Shown: in pieces, positions 16,407-25,883 of the stretch | How positions within the stretch are numbered: position 1 is the stretch's first letter | Layout of the letters: every line of letters begins with the position of its first letter | DNA from: Paraburkholderia sp. DHOC27 | Lineage (GTDB): Bacteria; Pseudomonadota; Gammaproteobacteria; Burkholderiales; Burkholderiaceae | Assembly: GCF_003429005.1 (NCBI RefSeq) | Contig: NZ_QVQV01000003.1 | Location: 620,723 to 684,722, forward strand | DNA length: 64,000 nt | Direction of reading: 5' to 3' | Position numbers and translations under genes: made by a program | Notes under the pieces: generated by a model | The model's input: only the letters and a program-made list of their open reading frames with translations | Told to the model about the DNA's origin: nothing | The model's database searches: none

Positions 16407-18374
16407 ATGACCGATCCGCTGATTCCTGCGACCCTGGCGTTTCGCGACAACGGCACGCCGTTCTCGCCGCGTCACGACGACATCTACCACAGCGCCGTTG
16501 GCGGTCTCGCCCAGGCTCAATACGTGTTTTTGCAAGGCAACGGACTGCCCGAGCGATGGCAAAACCGGCGCCTTTTCACCGTACTGGAAACGGGCTTCGG
16601 CATGGGCATCAACTTTCTGATGACCTGGGCCGCATGGCGCGCCGACCCGGCGCGTTGCGAGCGTCTGCATTTCGTTTCGACGGAAAAACACCCTTTTTCA
16701 AGGGTCGATCTGCTCGCTGCGTATGCTGCGGTCGTATCCGATGAATCGATCAGCGCACTCGCTCAGTCACTCGCCGATGCCTGGCCCATGCTCGTACCAG
16801 GCACGCATCGGCTCGAATTCGAGGGCGGCCGGGTGACGTTGACGCTCGCCTTCGGTGACGTCACGCAGACACTTCCCACTCTTTGGCTAAGAGCCGATGC
16901 GTTCTATCTGGATGGTTTTGCGCCTGCCAGGAATCCGGAGATGTGGTCGCCGGCGATCTTTAAATCGCTCGCACGCCTGGCCGGCGAGGGCGCGACATTC
17001 GCTACCTACACGAGCGCTGGCGATGTCAAACGCGCGCTGACCCAGAACGGCTTCGAATTTCGCAAGGTGGAGGGATTTGGCTGGAAGCGCGCCATGCTGT
17101 GCGGATACTTCGCGCCGCGCTGGCGCGTGCGACGGCATGAGCCTCCCGCACCATTGGCCGTACAGGAACGCCATGCGGTGGTGATCGGCGCGGGACTCGC
17201 GGGCTGCGCGTTGATCGAGCGGCTGGCAGCGCGCGGCTGGCGCGTGACGTCGCTGGAAAAGCATGCAGCCGTCGCGCAGGAGGCCTCAGGTAATCCCGCC
17301 GGCGTATTTCACCCGATGCTTTCGCGCGACGACAGCGTCGCATCGCGCATCACACGTGCGGGCTTTTTATACGCGCTGCAACGATGGGATGCGCTCGCCC
17401 GCAGCGGCCACCGTCTCACGCGTGGCGCGGGTGGTCTGCTGCAACTCGCCGATAACGAAGACGAAGCGCACCTGATGGCCGAGGCATTGGCGAAGTTCGG
17501 CTATCCGTCGGACTACGTCACGTCAGTTGAAAAAGCGCAGGCCGAACGGCTTGCCGGGCTAACGCTTGCGCAGAGCGGATGGTTCTTTCCGCACGGCGGC
17601 TGGATCGAACCGGCATCGCTTTGCGCCGCACAAATCGCAGCGGCGGGTGAGACTGTGGAGCGGCGCTTCGGTGTCGAAGTGGCAAAGGTTGAGCGTGCAG
17701 GCGACGAATGGAACGTGCTCGATGCCGATGGCGCGACGATTGTCCGCGCGCCGGTTGTGATCTTCGCCAACGCACATCAGGCCGCTCGCATCGCCAATCT
17801 CGAGTTCGCGCCGACGCGCAGCGTACGCGGTCAACTCACTTTGTTGCCAACCGGCAGCGTGCCTTCGTTAGGTATGCCTGTGATCGGCGAAGGCTACGCC
17901 GTACCGCTTCCCGATGGCGTCACGCTGACAGGTGCGACCTATGACCTCGACGACCCGGAGCCGTCACTCCAGGTCGCCGGACACCTGGAAAACCTCGAAC
18001 GCATCACGCGCATGCTGCCTACGTTGGCAAATGCATTTGACACGCAGCACGCACAAGCACTCGCAGGACGCGTCGCGTTTCGCTGCGTGACGAGCGACCG
18101 CCTGCCGATGATCGGCGCTCTCGCCGATGAAGCTGCCGCCGTCTGCGATGCCGACAGGTTGCGTGGCGCATGGCCGCTCGATCTGCCACGCGCGCCGGGT
18201 CTTTATGGAGCCTTCGCGTATGGCTCGCGTGGCCTCGTCTGGGCAAACCTTGGCGCGGAGCTGATCGCCGCGCAGATCGAGGGCGAGCCTTGGCCCATCG
18301 AACGCGACCTTGCTGAAGATCTCGACCCCGCCCGCTTTCTGCTACGCGCATTGCGGCAAGGCACCGTGCGCTAG
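16407..18374 (+). CDS. mnmC: Bifunctional tRNA wobble-uridine modification protein MnmC
   Basis: A 655-residue fusion. The N-terminal methyltransferase half (about residues 1-240) contains ETGFGMGINFLMTW and the DAFYLDGFAPARNPEMW segment. The C-terminal FAD oxidase half starts at VVIGAGLAGCALIERL near residue 258 and continues with EASGNPAGVFHPML. It completes mnm5s2U34 on tRNAs by removing the carboxymethyl group and then methylating, downstream of MnmEG. mnmG lies about 24 kb to the right. The start at 16407 is the first Met fitting the family. Confidence 0.93.
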   Translation: MTDPLIPATLAFRDNGTPFSPRHDDIYHSAVGGLAQAQYVFLQGNGLPERWQNRRLFTVLETGFGMGINFLMTWAAWRADPARCERLHFVSTEKHPFSRVDLLAAYAAVVSDESISALAQSLADAWPMLVPGTHRLEFEGGRVTLTLAFGDVTQTLPTLWLRADAFYLDGFAPARNPEMWSPAIFKSLARLAGEGATFATYTSAGDVKRALTQNGFEFRKVEGFGWKRAMLCGYFAPRWRVRRHEPPAPLAVQERHAVVIGAGLAGCALIERLAARGWRVTSLEKHAAVAQEASGNPAGVFHPMLSRDDSVASRITRAGFLYALQRWDALARSGHRLTRGAGGLLQLADNEDEAHLMAEALAKFGYPSDYVTSVEKAQAERLAGLTLAQSGWFFPHGGWIEPASLCAAQIAAAGETVERRFGVEVAKVERAGDEWNVLDADGATIVRAPVVIFANAHQAARIANLEFAPTRSVRGQLTLLPTGSVPSLGMPVIGEGYAVPLPDGVTLTGATYDLDDPEPSLQVAGHLENLERITRMLPTLANAFDTQHAQALAGRVAFRCVTSDRLPMIGALADEAAAVCDADRLRGAWPLDLPRAPGLYGAFAYGSRGLVWANLGAELIAAQIEGEPWPIERDLAEDLDPARFLLRALRQGTVR

Positions 18375-18385
18375 ACGCAAAGAAG

Positions 18386-18650
18386 TTATCCACTCGTATC
18401 TGTGGATAACCGGTTTGCTTGCAGGTGCAATGGATGTGGACGGCATGTGGACGTAAACGGGGTAACTTCGCGGCGGTCGAAAACCGCAAAAAGTTACGCA
18501 AGGAAACGAGTCGTCCCCGCACATGCTGTGCAGCGGGTTACGCGCTCGGCAAGCTGCTGATTCAGTTAGGTAAACCGAGGTTATCCACAGAAATGAGGCG
18601 GACTTGTTAACTGCTACTACGTATACATACAGGTAAACATATAAACAGAA
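18386..18650 (+). other. DnaA-box cluster with DnaA-trio-like, AT-rich tract (candidate origin module, left)
   Basis: Seen directly: TTATCCACT at 18386-18394, TGTGGATAA at 18401-18409 and TTATCCACA at 18581-18589, plus weak boxes at 18435 and 18446. The last strong box is followed, after 12 bases, by CTTGTTAACT and CTACTACGT (18603-18622), then AT-rich GTATACATAC sequence. Its lower strand reads GAT-GAT triplets 3'-to-5', as in a DnaA-trio. A close inverted match lies at 21809-21850. The rest of the 18375-19272 gap shows no gene; a hairpin (about 19219-19250) precedes the antiporter. Confidence 0.6.
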
Positions 18651-19272
18651 AGGCCAGCGGGCAACGGGGTTCATCAATCCAGCAAAAGAACCCTCTAGCC
18701 TGTTGAAGAAGACCGATGACGCATGCATATAGATTCTCTGTCTTAGTGGGAGATAGCGTCCTTACGTCCAGGATTGCAGTACGGCAAACCGGTCGGTTTT
18801 TCTCCTAAAGCCCGCAATCGAGCCCGCTTTTTACCGCTTACGGCAGGGCTTCGAGCGTATTCAGTTCCGCCCGAAAACCTATGGCACAATCGCCGTTCTT
18901 CTCGCGTCCAGGTTCCTCGTGAACGACGGACGCACAAAGGAACGGTTCTGTTCGATCTGACTCTGATTCAGGGCGATAACGTTCTTTCATCGCGCGGGAT
19001 CCGTACAGACGCAGCTCACGCCGCGCCTGCACAACCGAATTCACCGCTTGCGAGTTCGCGGATCCGGCGCGTTCAGATTTCACCCGATCGATGACATTTC
19101 GCAATGCTGGTCGGCGCAGAGCAAACCGGGCAATGAAGAGATTGCGCGTTTGCACGCTCGCGGGTCTTATCCCCGAGTCCGTGCTGCTGGTCGTTGCTGA
19201 AAGCAATCATCTTGCTTGGAACCGGAGCAGGCGCGAAGGCGCGCTCCGGTCGACAAAGGAGACAGCACCACG

Positions 19273-20475
19273 ATGAAGTCGGCGTTTTCGTTTTTCCCCG
19301 GCTGGCCACTTTCGCCCGATGCCATTTTTTGGGCAGGGCTCGCATTGCTCGCTGCAGGTTTATGCGGCGAACTTTGCTACCGCGCATGGCGTCTGCCGCG
19401 CATTTCCGGTTATGCGGTAATCGGCCTCGTGGCCGGCGCGGCCGGTTTTGGCGTGATCGACACCACTTCGGCCACGGCCGCGCGGCCTTTGATGGACGTC
19501 GCGCTCGGCCTCTTGCTGTTCGAACTCGGCAGCCGGCTCGATTTGCGCTGGATGGGCCGCAACCCCTGGCTGATCCTGTCGAGTATCGCTGAATCCACAT
19601 TGACGTTCGTGCTGATCCTGCCCGTGCTGTTATTCCTGCACGTACCGCTGATCGTTGCGCTGGTGGTCGCCGCGATTGCGATGGCCACGTCGCCCGCAAT
19701 GGTGATCCAGTTGAAAACGGAGTTGCGCGCGGAAGGCCAGGTCACGCAGCGTCTCATGAGCCTGACTGCACTCAACAGCATGTATGCGGTAGTGATAGAA
19801 AAGCTCGTCTCGAGCTGGATTCATCAGGAAGCCTACGGTAATGTTTTTGCCACGATTCTGCAGCCGCTGTATCTGCTGATCGGCTCGCTGATTCTCGCGT
19901 TCGTACTCGCCCGCACCTGCATCTTTTTCTATCGCCGCATGAACATGCAGGACGAGCATTCGTTCGTCGCACTGTTCGGTCTCGTGCTGCTGGCCATCGC
20001 CGTGGCGCACCTGTTCAAGCTCTCGACCATTCTCAGCCTGCTGGTGGCGGGCATCATCGTCAAGAACCTCGAAGCCCGTCCGCAATTGTGGCCGCAGCAT
20101 TTCGGCACGGCGGGCTGGTTGCTGACGGTGATCCTGTTCGTGCTGACGCTGACGTCGTTTGAATGGAAAGACATCGCCATTGGCGGACTGGCCGCACTGG
20201 GTCTGATCGTTGCGCGTCTGGTGGGCAAGCTGGTCGGTGTGCTGGCTTTTGCCAAACCGAGCGGCTTGAACTGGAAGCAGGGTGTCGCGCTGGGTCTGTC
20301 GTTATCGCCCATGTCGGCGCTCGCCTATCTGCTCGTCGACGACACGTACTCGCTCTACCCGACCTTCGACCCGGCTTTGCGCGCCATCACCATGTGCGCG
20401 ATCGTGGTGTTGCAGATCGTCGGGCCGTGGCTGGTGTATCGCAGTCTCGCGTGGGTCGGCGAACGCCGCGAATGA
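19273..20475 (+). CDS. Cation:proton antiporter, CPA2/Kef-type membrane domain only
   Basis: A 400-residue polytopic membrane protein with about 11-12 hydrophobic helices in the Na+/H+ exchanger (CPA2) pattern, including RISGYAVIGLVAG and LGLLLFELGSRLDL near the N-terminus. It lacks the C-terminal nucleotide-binding RCK domain of KefB/KefC, so ligand gating of that kind is not expected. AAAGGAGA precedes the ATG at 19273. The ion (K+ or Na+) cannot be decided from sequence. It lies between the two candidate origin modules. Confidence 0.82.
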   Translation: MKSAFSFFPGWPLSPDAIFWAGLALLAAGLCGELCYRAWRLPRISGYAVIGLVAGAAGFGVIDTTSATAARPLMDVALGLLLFELGSRLDLRWMGRNPWLILSSIAESTLTFVLILPVLLFLHVPLIVALVVAAIAMATSPAMVIQLKTELRAEGQVTQRLMSLTALNSMYAVVIEKLVSSWIHQEAYGNVFATILQPLYLLIGSLILAFVLARTCIFFYRRMNMQDEHSFVALFGLVLLAIAVAHLFKLSTILSLLVAGIIVKNLEARPQLWPQHFGTAGWLLTVILFVLTLTSFEWKDIAIGGLAALGLIVARLVGKLVGVLAFAKPSGLNWKQGVALGLSLSPMSALAYLLVDDTYSLYPTFDPALRAITMCAIVVLQIVGPWLVYRSLAWVGERRE

Positions 20476-20574
20476 AAAGGACTATTGCGCGAGGTGCATG
20501 CATCGCGCGTAATCGATGTTTGAAAACGGCTGGGCCGGCGCGCTCCGCCCAGCCGACTTGAATCAGGAAACGTT

Positions 20575-21690
20575 ATGTCACTGGAACGCTTCGTCGATTC
20601 GAAACCGTTCACCTTCGGTATCGAACTCGAGATGCAGATCGTCAACACACATGACTATGATCTGACCAAAGCTGCGTCCGATCTGCTGCGACTCATCAAG
20701 GATGAACCCATCCCCGGCAACATCACGCCGGAAATCACCGAGAGCATGATCGAGCTCTCAACCGGCATTTGCACGTCACACGAGCAGGCGCTGGCTGACT
20801 TGCGCAAGATTCGCGACACGCTGGTGGCCGCGGCCGATCGTCTCAACGTCGGACTCTGCGGTGGTGGTACACACGCCTTCCAGCAATGGAGCGACCGGCA
20901 GATCGTCGATACGCCGCGCTTTCAGTATCTGTCCGAGTTGTATGGCTACCTTGCCAAGCAGTTCACCGTGTTCGGACAACACGTGCATATCGGCTGTCCC
21001 GATGCCGACAGTGCTCTGTATCTGCTCCATTCGATGTCGCGCTTCATTCCGCATTTCATCGCGCTTTCGGCTTCGTCGCCGTTCGTGCAGGGTGTGGATA
21101 CGGGTTTTCATTCCGCCCGGCTCAATTCTGTTTTCGCCTTTCCGTTGTCGGGACGCGCGCCGTTCGTCCTGACGTGGGACAGCTTCGAAGAATATTTTTC
21201 GAAGATGGTTCACACGGGTGTCGTGAACAGCATGAAAGACTTTTACTGGGACATCCGTCCGAAGCCGGGCTTCGGCACCATCGAAGTTCGTGTGATGGAT
21301 ACGCCGCTTTCCGTCGATCGTGCCGCGGCGATTGCCTGCTACATCCAGACTCTCGCGCGTCATCTGCTGCTCGACAAGCCGTTGCAACCAAAGGAAGACG
21401 ACTACCTGGTCTACACCTTCAACCGCTTCGAAGCATGCCGCTTTGGCCTCGCCGGCACCTGCATCGATCCGCAGACGGGCGAGCGCAAGACGATTTCCGA
21501 GGACATCATCGAAACGCTCGAGCGCATTGCCCCCCACGCCGACGCGCTCGGTTCAGGCAAGGCGCTGGCCGAAGTGGCGTCGATCGCACGCGGTCAGGTC
21601 AACGACGCCACCTGGGTGCGTACCGTGTTCGAACATGAGAAATCGTTGCACGAGGCCGTACGGCAGCAGTGTCTGCAATGGCGCGCGTAG
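20575..21690 (+). CDS. ybdK: Carboxylate-amine ligase, YbdK (glutamate-cysteine ligase 2) family
   Basis: A 371-residue member of the GCS2/YbdK family. The N-terminal [12 protein letters not shown] and the [10 protein letters not shown] and [13 protein letters not shown] segments carry the ATP-grasp-like ligase residues. YbdK proteins show weak gamma-glutamylcysteine ligase activity, and their physiological substrate is uncertain. AGGAAACGTT precedes the ATG. The gene is 99 bases after the antiporter. A terminator follows. Confidence 0.88.
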   Translation: MSLERFVDSKPFTFGIELEMQIVNTHDYDLTKAASDLLRLIKDEPIPGNITPEITESMIELSTGICTSHEQALADLRKIRDTLVAAADRLNVGLCGGGTHAFQQWSDRQIVDTPRFQYLSELYGYLAKQFTVFGQHVHIGCPDADSALYLLHSMSRFIPHFIALSASSPFVQGVDTGFHSARLNSVFAFPLSGRAPFVLTWDSFEEYFSKMVHTGVVNSMKDFYWDIRPKPGFGTIEVRVMDTPLSVDRAAAIACYIQTLARHLLLDKPLQPKEDDYLVYTFNRFEACRFGLAGTCIDPQTGERKTISEDIIETLERIAPHADALGSGKALAEVASIARGQVNDATWVRTVFEHEKSLHEAVRQQCLQWRA

Positions 21691-21718
21691 CGAAGAAGGC
21701 TTGCAAGCGTTGTCGGAA

Positions 21719-21752
21719 GCCCGCAGAACTGAGGTTGTGCGGGTTTTTTTTT
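21719..21752 (+). terminator. Intrinsic terminator after ybdK
   Basis: CCCGCA and TGCGGG form a six-base stem (about 21721-21744), followed by nine T residues on the plus strand. It begins about 30 bases after the ybdK stop codon. Confidence 0.75.
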
Positions 21753-21789
21753 GTGTTGGAAAATCCAGATCGGGCTTCCTTAGATGTTT

Positions 21790-22034
21790 CCAATATTTAC
21801 GTATACAAACGTAATAGTAGTTAACAAGCCTTGCATTAGCCTGTGGACAACTGAATAATTTGCTGCAAACTCAAAGCCCTGCCAAAAGGATAAGTGGTGG
21901 GGTGGCGGGTGCATCGCGGCGGGAAAGTGCGGACAACCAGGTGGGCGAAATGGCGGCAGGCTGGCTTATCAAGAATCGATGCACAGGCCGCTAGAAGTGT
22001 TTTCCTATGGTTATCCACAGGGAGCGTTGGATAA
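21790..22034 (-). other. DnaA-box and DnaA-trio-like module (candidate origin module, right)
   Basis: Read on the minus strand, TTGTCCACAG (21841-21850) is followed by exactly 12 bases and then CTTGTTAACT and CTATTACGT (21809-21828), then AT-rich GTATACGTAAATATTGG. This is an inverted near-copy of the module at 18581-18626, with the same spacing. A perfect TTATCCACA lies at 22011-22019 and a weaker box at 22026-22034. The stretch to the MarR gene at 22312 shows no other gene. Confidence 0.6.
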
Positions 22035-22311
22035 GTTAGCTGTACGATTCTCTCGTCTCGCATAGAATGTCGGTTTTGCAGCTCCGATGCCGTAGCCTCA
22101 CCTGCCAGTTTCATGACAGGTACGAAGTTGGAGTAAGCAAAAAAATGTTGTGGGGCATGCAAAATCTGGGTGCCCTTGGCAGTACATTTTCGAGATAGTA
22201 GATTCAGTCCGTCCTTGAAGGGACGAGACTGCCCCCATACAGGCTGCCGGCGTGTTTGGCACCCGACGGCCAGCTACGCAGCGGCAAGCTGTCATTAACG
22301 AACGAAAGATT

Positions 22312-22950
22312 ATGAGCGAAGGCGTATACGGAGAGCAGGCAACCGGGCGAGTCACCCACAGCCTATTGCGACTGAGCACGGCCATGCGAAGCCAGGCATG
22401 GGAGTGGGCGGAAGGCGCGGGTCTCACGCCCACCCAGGGCGAAATCCTCGTGCTGCTGATGCAACGCAAGGGCCCGATGCGTTTGGGCGAGATCGCACGT
22501 GAAACGGCTTTGACCGCCGCTACCACGAGCGATGCGGTGAGCACGCTCGAAAGCAAGGGGCTCGTCGAAAAGCGCCGCGCGCTCGACGACGGCCGCGCGC
22601 TGGCAGTGCGTCTGACGACCAAGGGCCGCACGGCCGCCAAGCGCGCTGCGCAATGGCCGGACTTCCTGGCTAAGGCCGTCGGCACGCTGAAGGACGACGA
22701 GCAAGCCGTGTTTTATCGCACGCTGCTGAAGACGGTTCGCCAGCTCGAAACGCAGGACGATATCCCGCCGCACCGCATGTGTCTGACGTGCACGCACTTC
22801 GAACCGAGCAAGAATCCGAAGAAGACGCCGCATTACTGCAAGCTGCTCGACCTGAAAATGTCGGACACGGCAGTGCGTCTCGATTGCTCGGTGCACGAAA
22901 CCGCTGACGTCGCGACCCAAAAGAAAATCTGGAAGATCTACGCTGCGTAA
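22312..22950 (+). CDS. MarR-family regulator with a four-cysteine C-terminal extension
   Basis: A 212-residue protein. Residues 1-145 form a MarR winged-helix domain, with the recognition region near TALTAATTSDAVSTLESKG and the wing DDGRALAVRLT. Beyond it is an unusual extension with cysteines at 157, 160, 176 and 192, a C-x2-C-x15-C-x15-C pattern that could hold zinc or an iron-sulfur cluster. The start is the ATG at 22312, as upstream sequence is not MarR-like. No adjacent divergent gene marks its target, so the regulon is unknown. Confidence 0.85.
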   Translation: MSEGVYGEQATGRVTHSLLRLSTAMRSQAWEWAEGAGLTPTQGEILVLLMQRKGPMRLGEIARETALTAATTSDAVSTLESKGLVEKRRALDDGRALAVRLTTKGRTAAKRAAQWPDFLAKAVGTLKDDEQAVFYRTLLKTVRQLETQDDIPPHRMCLTCTHFEPSKNPKKTPHYCKLLDLKMSDTAVRLDCSVHETADVATQKKIWKIYAA

Positions 22951-23083
22951 CGCGAGGCTCCAGAGTTCGCTACACTGCCAGCTCATTGCCGAGCCGGCCT
23001 GGGCAGCCGCTTCATGCGGCCTGCCGGGCCGGTGTTGCGCCGTCTGGAGGCGTGTTTTTGACCATTGATGCTGGGGTCTGCTG

Positions 23084-23806
23084 ATGAATCACGAAGTTCT
23101 GGCCATTCGCCATGTGCACTTCGAGGATCTAGGCAGTCTCGAACTGGTGGCGGGTACACGTGGCTTGCCGGTGCGCTATCTGGACGTCGGTTTCGCCCGT
23201 ATCGAGGCGCCGGATCCGCTTGCGGCGTCGCTGATGGTGGTGCTGGGTGGACCGATCAGCGCCAGCGACGATGAGCACTATCCGACGCTGATGCCGCTGT
23301 TGTCGATGATCGAAAAGCGCATCGCAGCCGGCCTGCCCACCCTCGGCATCTGCCTTGGCGCCCAACTGATTGCGCGCGCCCTCGGTGCGCGGGTCTATCC
23401 CGCCGGCCATACCGAACTCGGCTGGACCCCTCTTACCTTGACGGATGCCGGCCGGGCGTCACCGCTGCGTCATCTGGACGGCAGCCTTACCTCCATGCTG
23501 CACTGGCATGGCGATACCTTCGATCTACCTGTCGGTGCGACGCGGCTCGCTTCCACACCGGCTTGCGAAAACCAGGCGTTTGCGTGGGGCGATCACGTGC
23601 TCGGTCTGCAATGCCACCCGGAAATTCGCGCTGATCGCTTCGAACCCTGGTTGATCGGCAATGCCGGCGAAATTGCCGGTCACGGTATCGACGTGCGCGA
23701 GTTGCGCGCTGACACGGCCCGCCTGGCACCGTGTCTGGAAGAGGCGGCGCAGCGGATGTTCGGCGAATGGCTGGATCAGGTCGAACAGGTTGGCAAGAAG
23801 CCGTAA
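23084..23806 (+). CDS. Class I glutamine amidotransferase-like protein
   Basis: A 240-residue stand-alone GATase1 domain of the GuaA-like type. The nucleophile Cys sits in LGICLGAQLIARAL and the catalytic His-x-Glu pair in GLQCHPEIR, so all three triad residues are present. Such proteins are annotated as GMP synthase-related amidotransferases, but there is no synthetase domain or partner gene here. The acceptor substrate is unknown. Confidence 0.85.
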   Translation: MNHEVLAIRHVHFEDLGSLELVAGTRGLPVRYLDVGFARIEAPDPLAASLMVVLGGPISASDDEHYPTLMPLLSMIEKRIAAGLPTLGICLGAQLIARALGARVYPAGHTELGWTPLTLTDAGRASPLRHLDGSLTSMLHWHGDTFDLPVGATRLASTPACENQAFAWGDHVLGLQCHPEIRADRFEPWLIGNAGEIAGHGIDVRELRADTARLAPCLEEAAQRMFGEWLDQVEQVGKKP

Positions 23807-23963
23807 TTGCTGCCGGCATTGCTGCCCGCATTGCTCTAGGCGCCGAAGCGGCAAACAGTACGCAGTGCCAGGTGCCTGCCTCCCACCGTGCTGACACAAG
23901 TCCTGCAGCGAATCGAACGCAGTGCTATTCTCGTCTGCTCTCCGTCTATCCAGGACGTAATCC

Positions 23964-25076
23964 ATGAGCGCGCTTTTCTCCCCGCTCACGCTGCGTAGCG
24001 TGACGCTTGCCAACCGTATAGTCGTCTCCCCCATGTGCCAGTATTCCGCCGAACGCGGCGAGGCGACGGCGTGGCACATGATCCATCTGGGCACAATGGC
24101 GCTGTCCGGCGCCGGCATGCTGTGCATCGAGGCCACGGCCATCGAACCCGATGGTCGCATCACCCCCGGCTGTCTCGGCCTTTGGGACGACGTCACGGAA
24201 GCGGCGCTTGTGCCCGTGCTGGCAGCCATCCGTCAATATTCGTCCATTCCGGTGACCATGCAACTCAATCACGCCGGTCGCAAGGCGTCGAGCCAGGTGC
24301 CGTGGGACGGTGGCCAGTTGATTCGCGTGGCGGATGGCGGCTGGTTGGCGCATGCGCCGTCGGCACTGCCGCACAAGGAGGGTGAGGAACCGCCGCTCGC
24401 ACTCGACACCGCTGGCCTCAACCGCATCCGCGAGGCCTTTGCTGCTTCGGCACGGCGCGCGGCGCGTCTTGGCATCGACGGGCTGGAAGTGCATGCGGCG
24501 CATGGCTATCTGCTGCATCAGTTTCTTTCGCCCATCGCGAATCAGCGTACTGACGAATACGGCGGCTCGCTCGAAAACCGCATGCGGTTCCCGCTGGAAA
24601 TCTTCGACATCGTGCGCGCGAACTTCCCCGCCGACAAACCGGTTGGCGTACGCGTCTCGGCAACGGACTGGGTGGACGGCGGCTGGACGCTCGAAGACAC
24701 GATCGCGTTCGCGCAGGAACTCAAGAAGCGTGGCAGCGACTGGATCGACGTGTCGTCAGGCGGCGTTTCGCCGCTGCAGAAGATTCCGCTCGAGCCTGGC
24801 TATCAGGTGCCGTTCGCACACGCTGTCAAAAAGGCAACCGGTCTCACGACGATTGCGGTGGGCCTGATCACGGACCCGCTGCACGCCGAGCAACTCATCG
24901 AAGAGGGCGACGCCGATCTGATCGCCTTGGCGCGTGGCTTGCTGTACAACCCACGCTGGCCCTGGCATGCCGCCGCGCAACTCGGCGCGACCGTCGAAGC
25001 GCCGCCGCAGTACTGGCGCTCGCAACCGCGCGATCAAAAGGCTTTGTTCGGCGACATCTCGTTCGGCCAGCGTTGA
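23964..25076 (+). CDS. Old yellow enzyme family NADH:flavin oxidoreductase (YqjM/NamA-like)
   Basis: A 370-residue FMN-dependent TIM-barrel reductase. SPMCQYSAERG contains the Cys typical of the YqjM class near residue 26. Other landmarks are NHAGRKASS, the substrate-binding HAAHGYLLHQFLSP, the family signature NQRTDEYGGSLENR, and the FMN-phosphate region DLIALARGLLYNP. The class reduces activated C=C bonds of enones and similar electrophiles with NAD(P)H. It appears to be a single-gene unit. Confidence 0.92.
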   Translation: MSALFSPLTLRSVTLANRIVVSPMCQYSAERGEATAWHMIHLGTMALSGAGMLCIEATAIEPDGRITPGCLGLWDDVTEAALVPVLAAIRQYSSIPVTMQLNHAGRKASSQVPWDGGQLIRVADGGWLAHAPSALPHKEGEEPPLALDTAGLNRIREAFAASARRAARLGIDGLEVHAAHGYLLHQFLSPIANQRTDEYGGSLENRMRFPLEIFDIVRANFPADKPVGVRVSATDWVDGGWTLEDTIAFAQELKKRGSDWIDVSSGGVSPLQKIPLEPGYQVPFAHAVKKATGLTTIAVGLITDPLHAEQLIEEGDADLIALARGLLYNPRWPWHAAAQLGATVEAPPQYWRSQPRDQKALFGDISFGQR

Positions 25077-25335
25077 ACGGTCAATGTGGTCTGCAACGCG
25101 GTCAGCACTGCAATCAACACCGTGCAGTCAATACCGCAATGACTTTTTGACGGTTGAACGAAGCCATATCAAGCGTGTACGATGCCGGATGTGACGCACC
25201 TGCGTTGCAAGTCGACGCGGCGCCCGCAAGGCGCCGCGTTTGTTATTCGCGCCAGAAAACTGGCAGGCGTCGTCAACCGCTCGTGCTGGCGATCGTTGCG
25301 ATGTTCACCCCTCGCTCTTCAGAAGGATTCATTCA

Positions 25336-25821
25336 ATGAGTTCACGCAGGATCGTCGTGCGCCGTTCGGGAGTGCATGGCAAAGGCGTGTTTGCTGTCGA
25401 ACCGATTGCGGCCGGTGAGCGCCTGATTGAATACAAGGGCGAACGGATTTCGTGGAAGGAAGCCCTGCGGCGTCATCCGCATAATCCGAAAGAACCGAAT
25501 CACACGTTCTATTTCGCGCTCGATGGCGGCGGCGTGATCGACGGCAAGGTAGACGGCAACAGCGCGCGCTGGATCAACCATTCGTGCGCGCCGAACTGCG
25601 AAGCCGAAGAGATCGACGGTCACGTGTATGTGCATGCGTTGCGCGATATCGCCGCCGACGAAGAACTGTTTTATGACTATGGTCTCGTGATCGACGCACG
25701 TCAGACCAAGAAGCTGCAAAAGGAATACGAGTGCCGCTGCGGCGCACGTAAATGCCGCGGCACGATGCTGGCGCCGCCGGAGAAAGCGGGCAAAGGCAAG
25801 AAAAGCAAAAAGAAGAAATGA
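25336..25821 (+). CDS. SET-domain protein-lysine methyltransferase-like protein
   Basis: A 161-residue protein made of one SET domain. GKGVFAVEPIAAGERLIEY is the N-flank, ARWINHSCAPNCEAE holds the cofactor-binding NHSC motif, and EELFYDYGL carries the catalytic Tyr. A post-SET zinc-type motif CRCGARKCRG follows, then a Lys-rich tail. SET proteins methylate protein lysines with S-adenosylmethionine; bacterial housekeeping members have poorly known targets. The start at 25336 follows AGAAGGATTC. Confidence 0.9.
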   Translation: MSSRRIVVRRSGVHGKGVFAVEPIAAGERLIEYKGERISWKEALRRHPHNPKEPNHTFYFALDGGGVIDGKVDGNSARWINHSCAPNCEAEEIDGHVYVHALRDIAADEELFYDYGLVIDARQTKKLQKEYECRCGARKCRGTMLAPPEKAGKGKKSKKKK

Positions 25822-25883
25822 GGTGAGGGCTGCACGGACGCAGCCCTGTGAAACGCCATTAACGAGGCGTTAATTCTGCGGAA

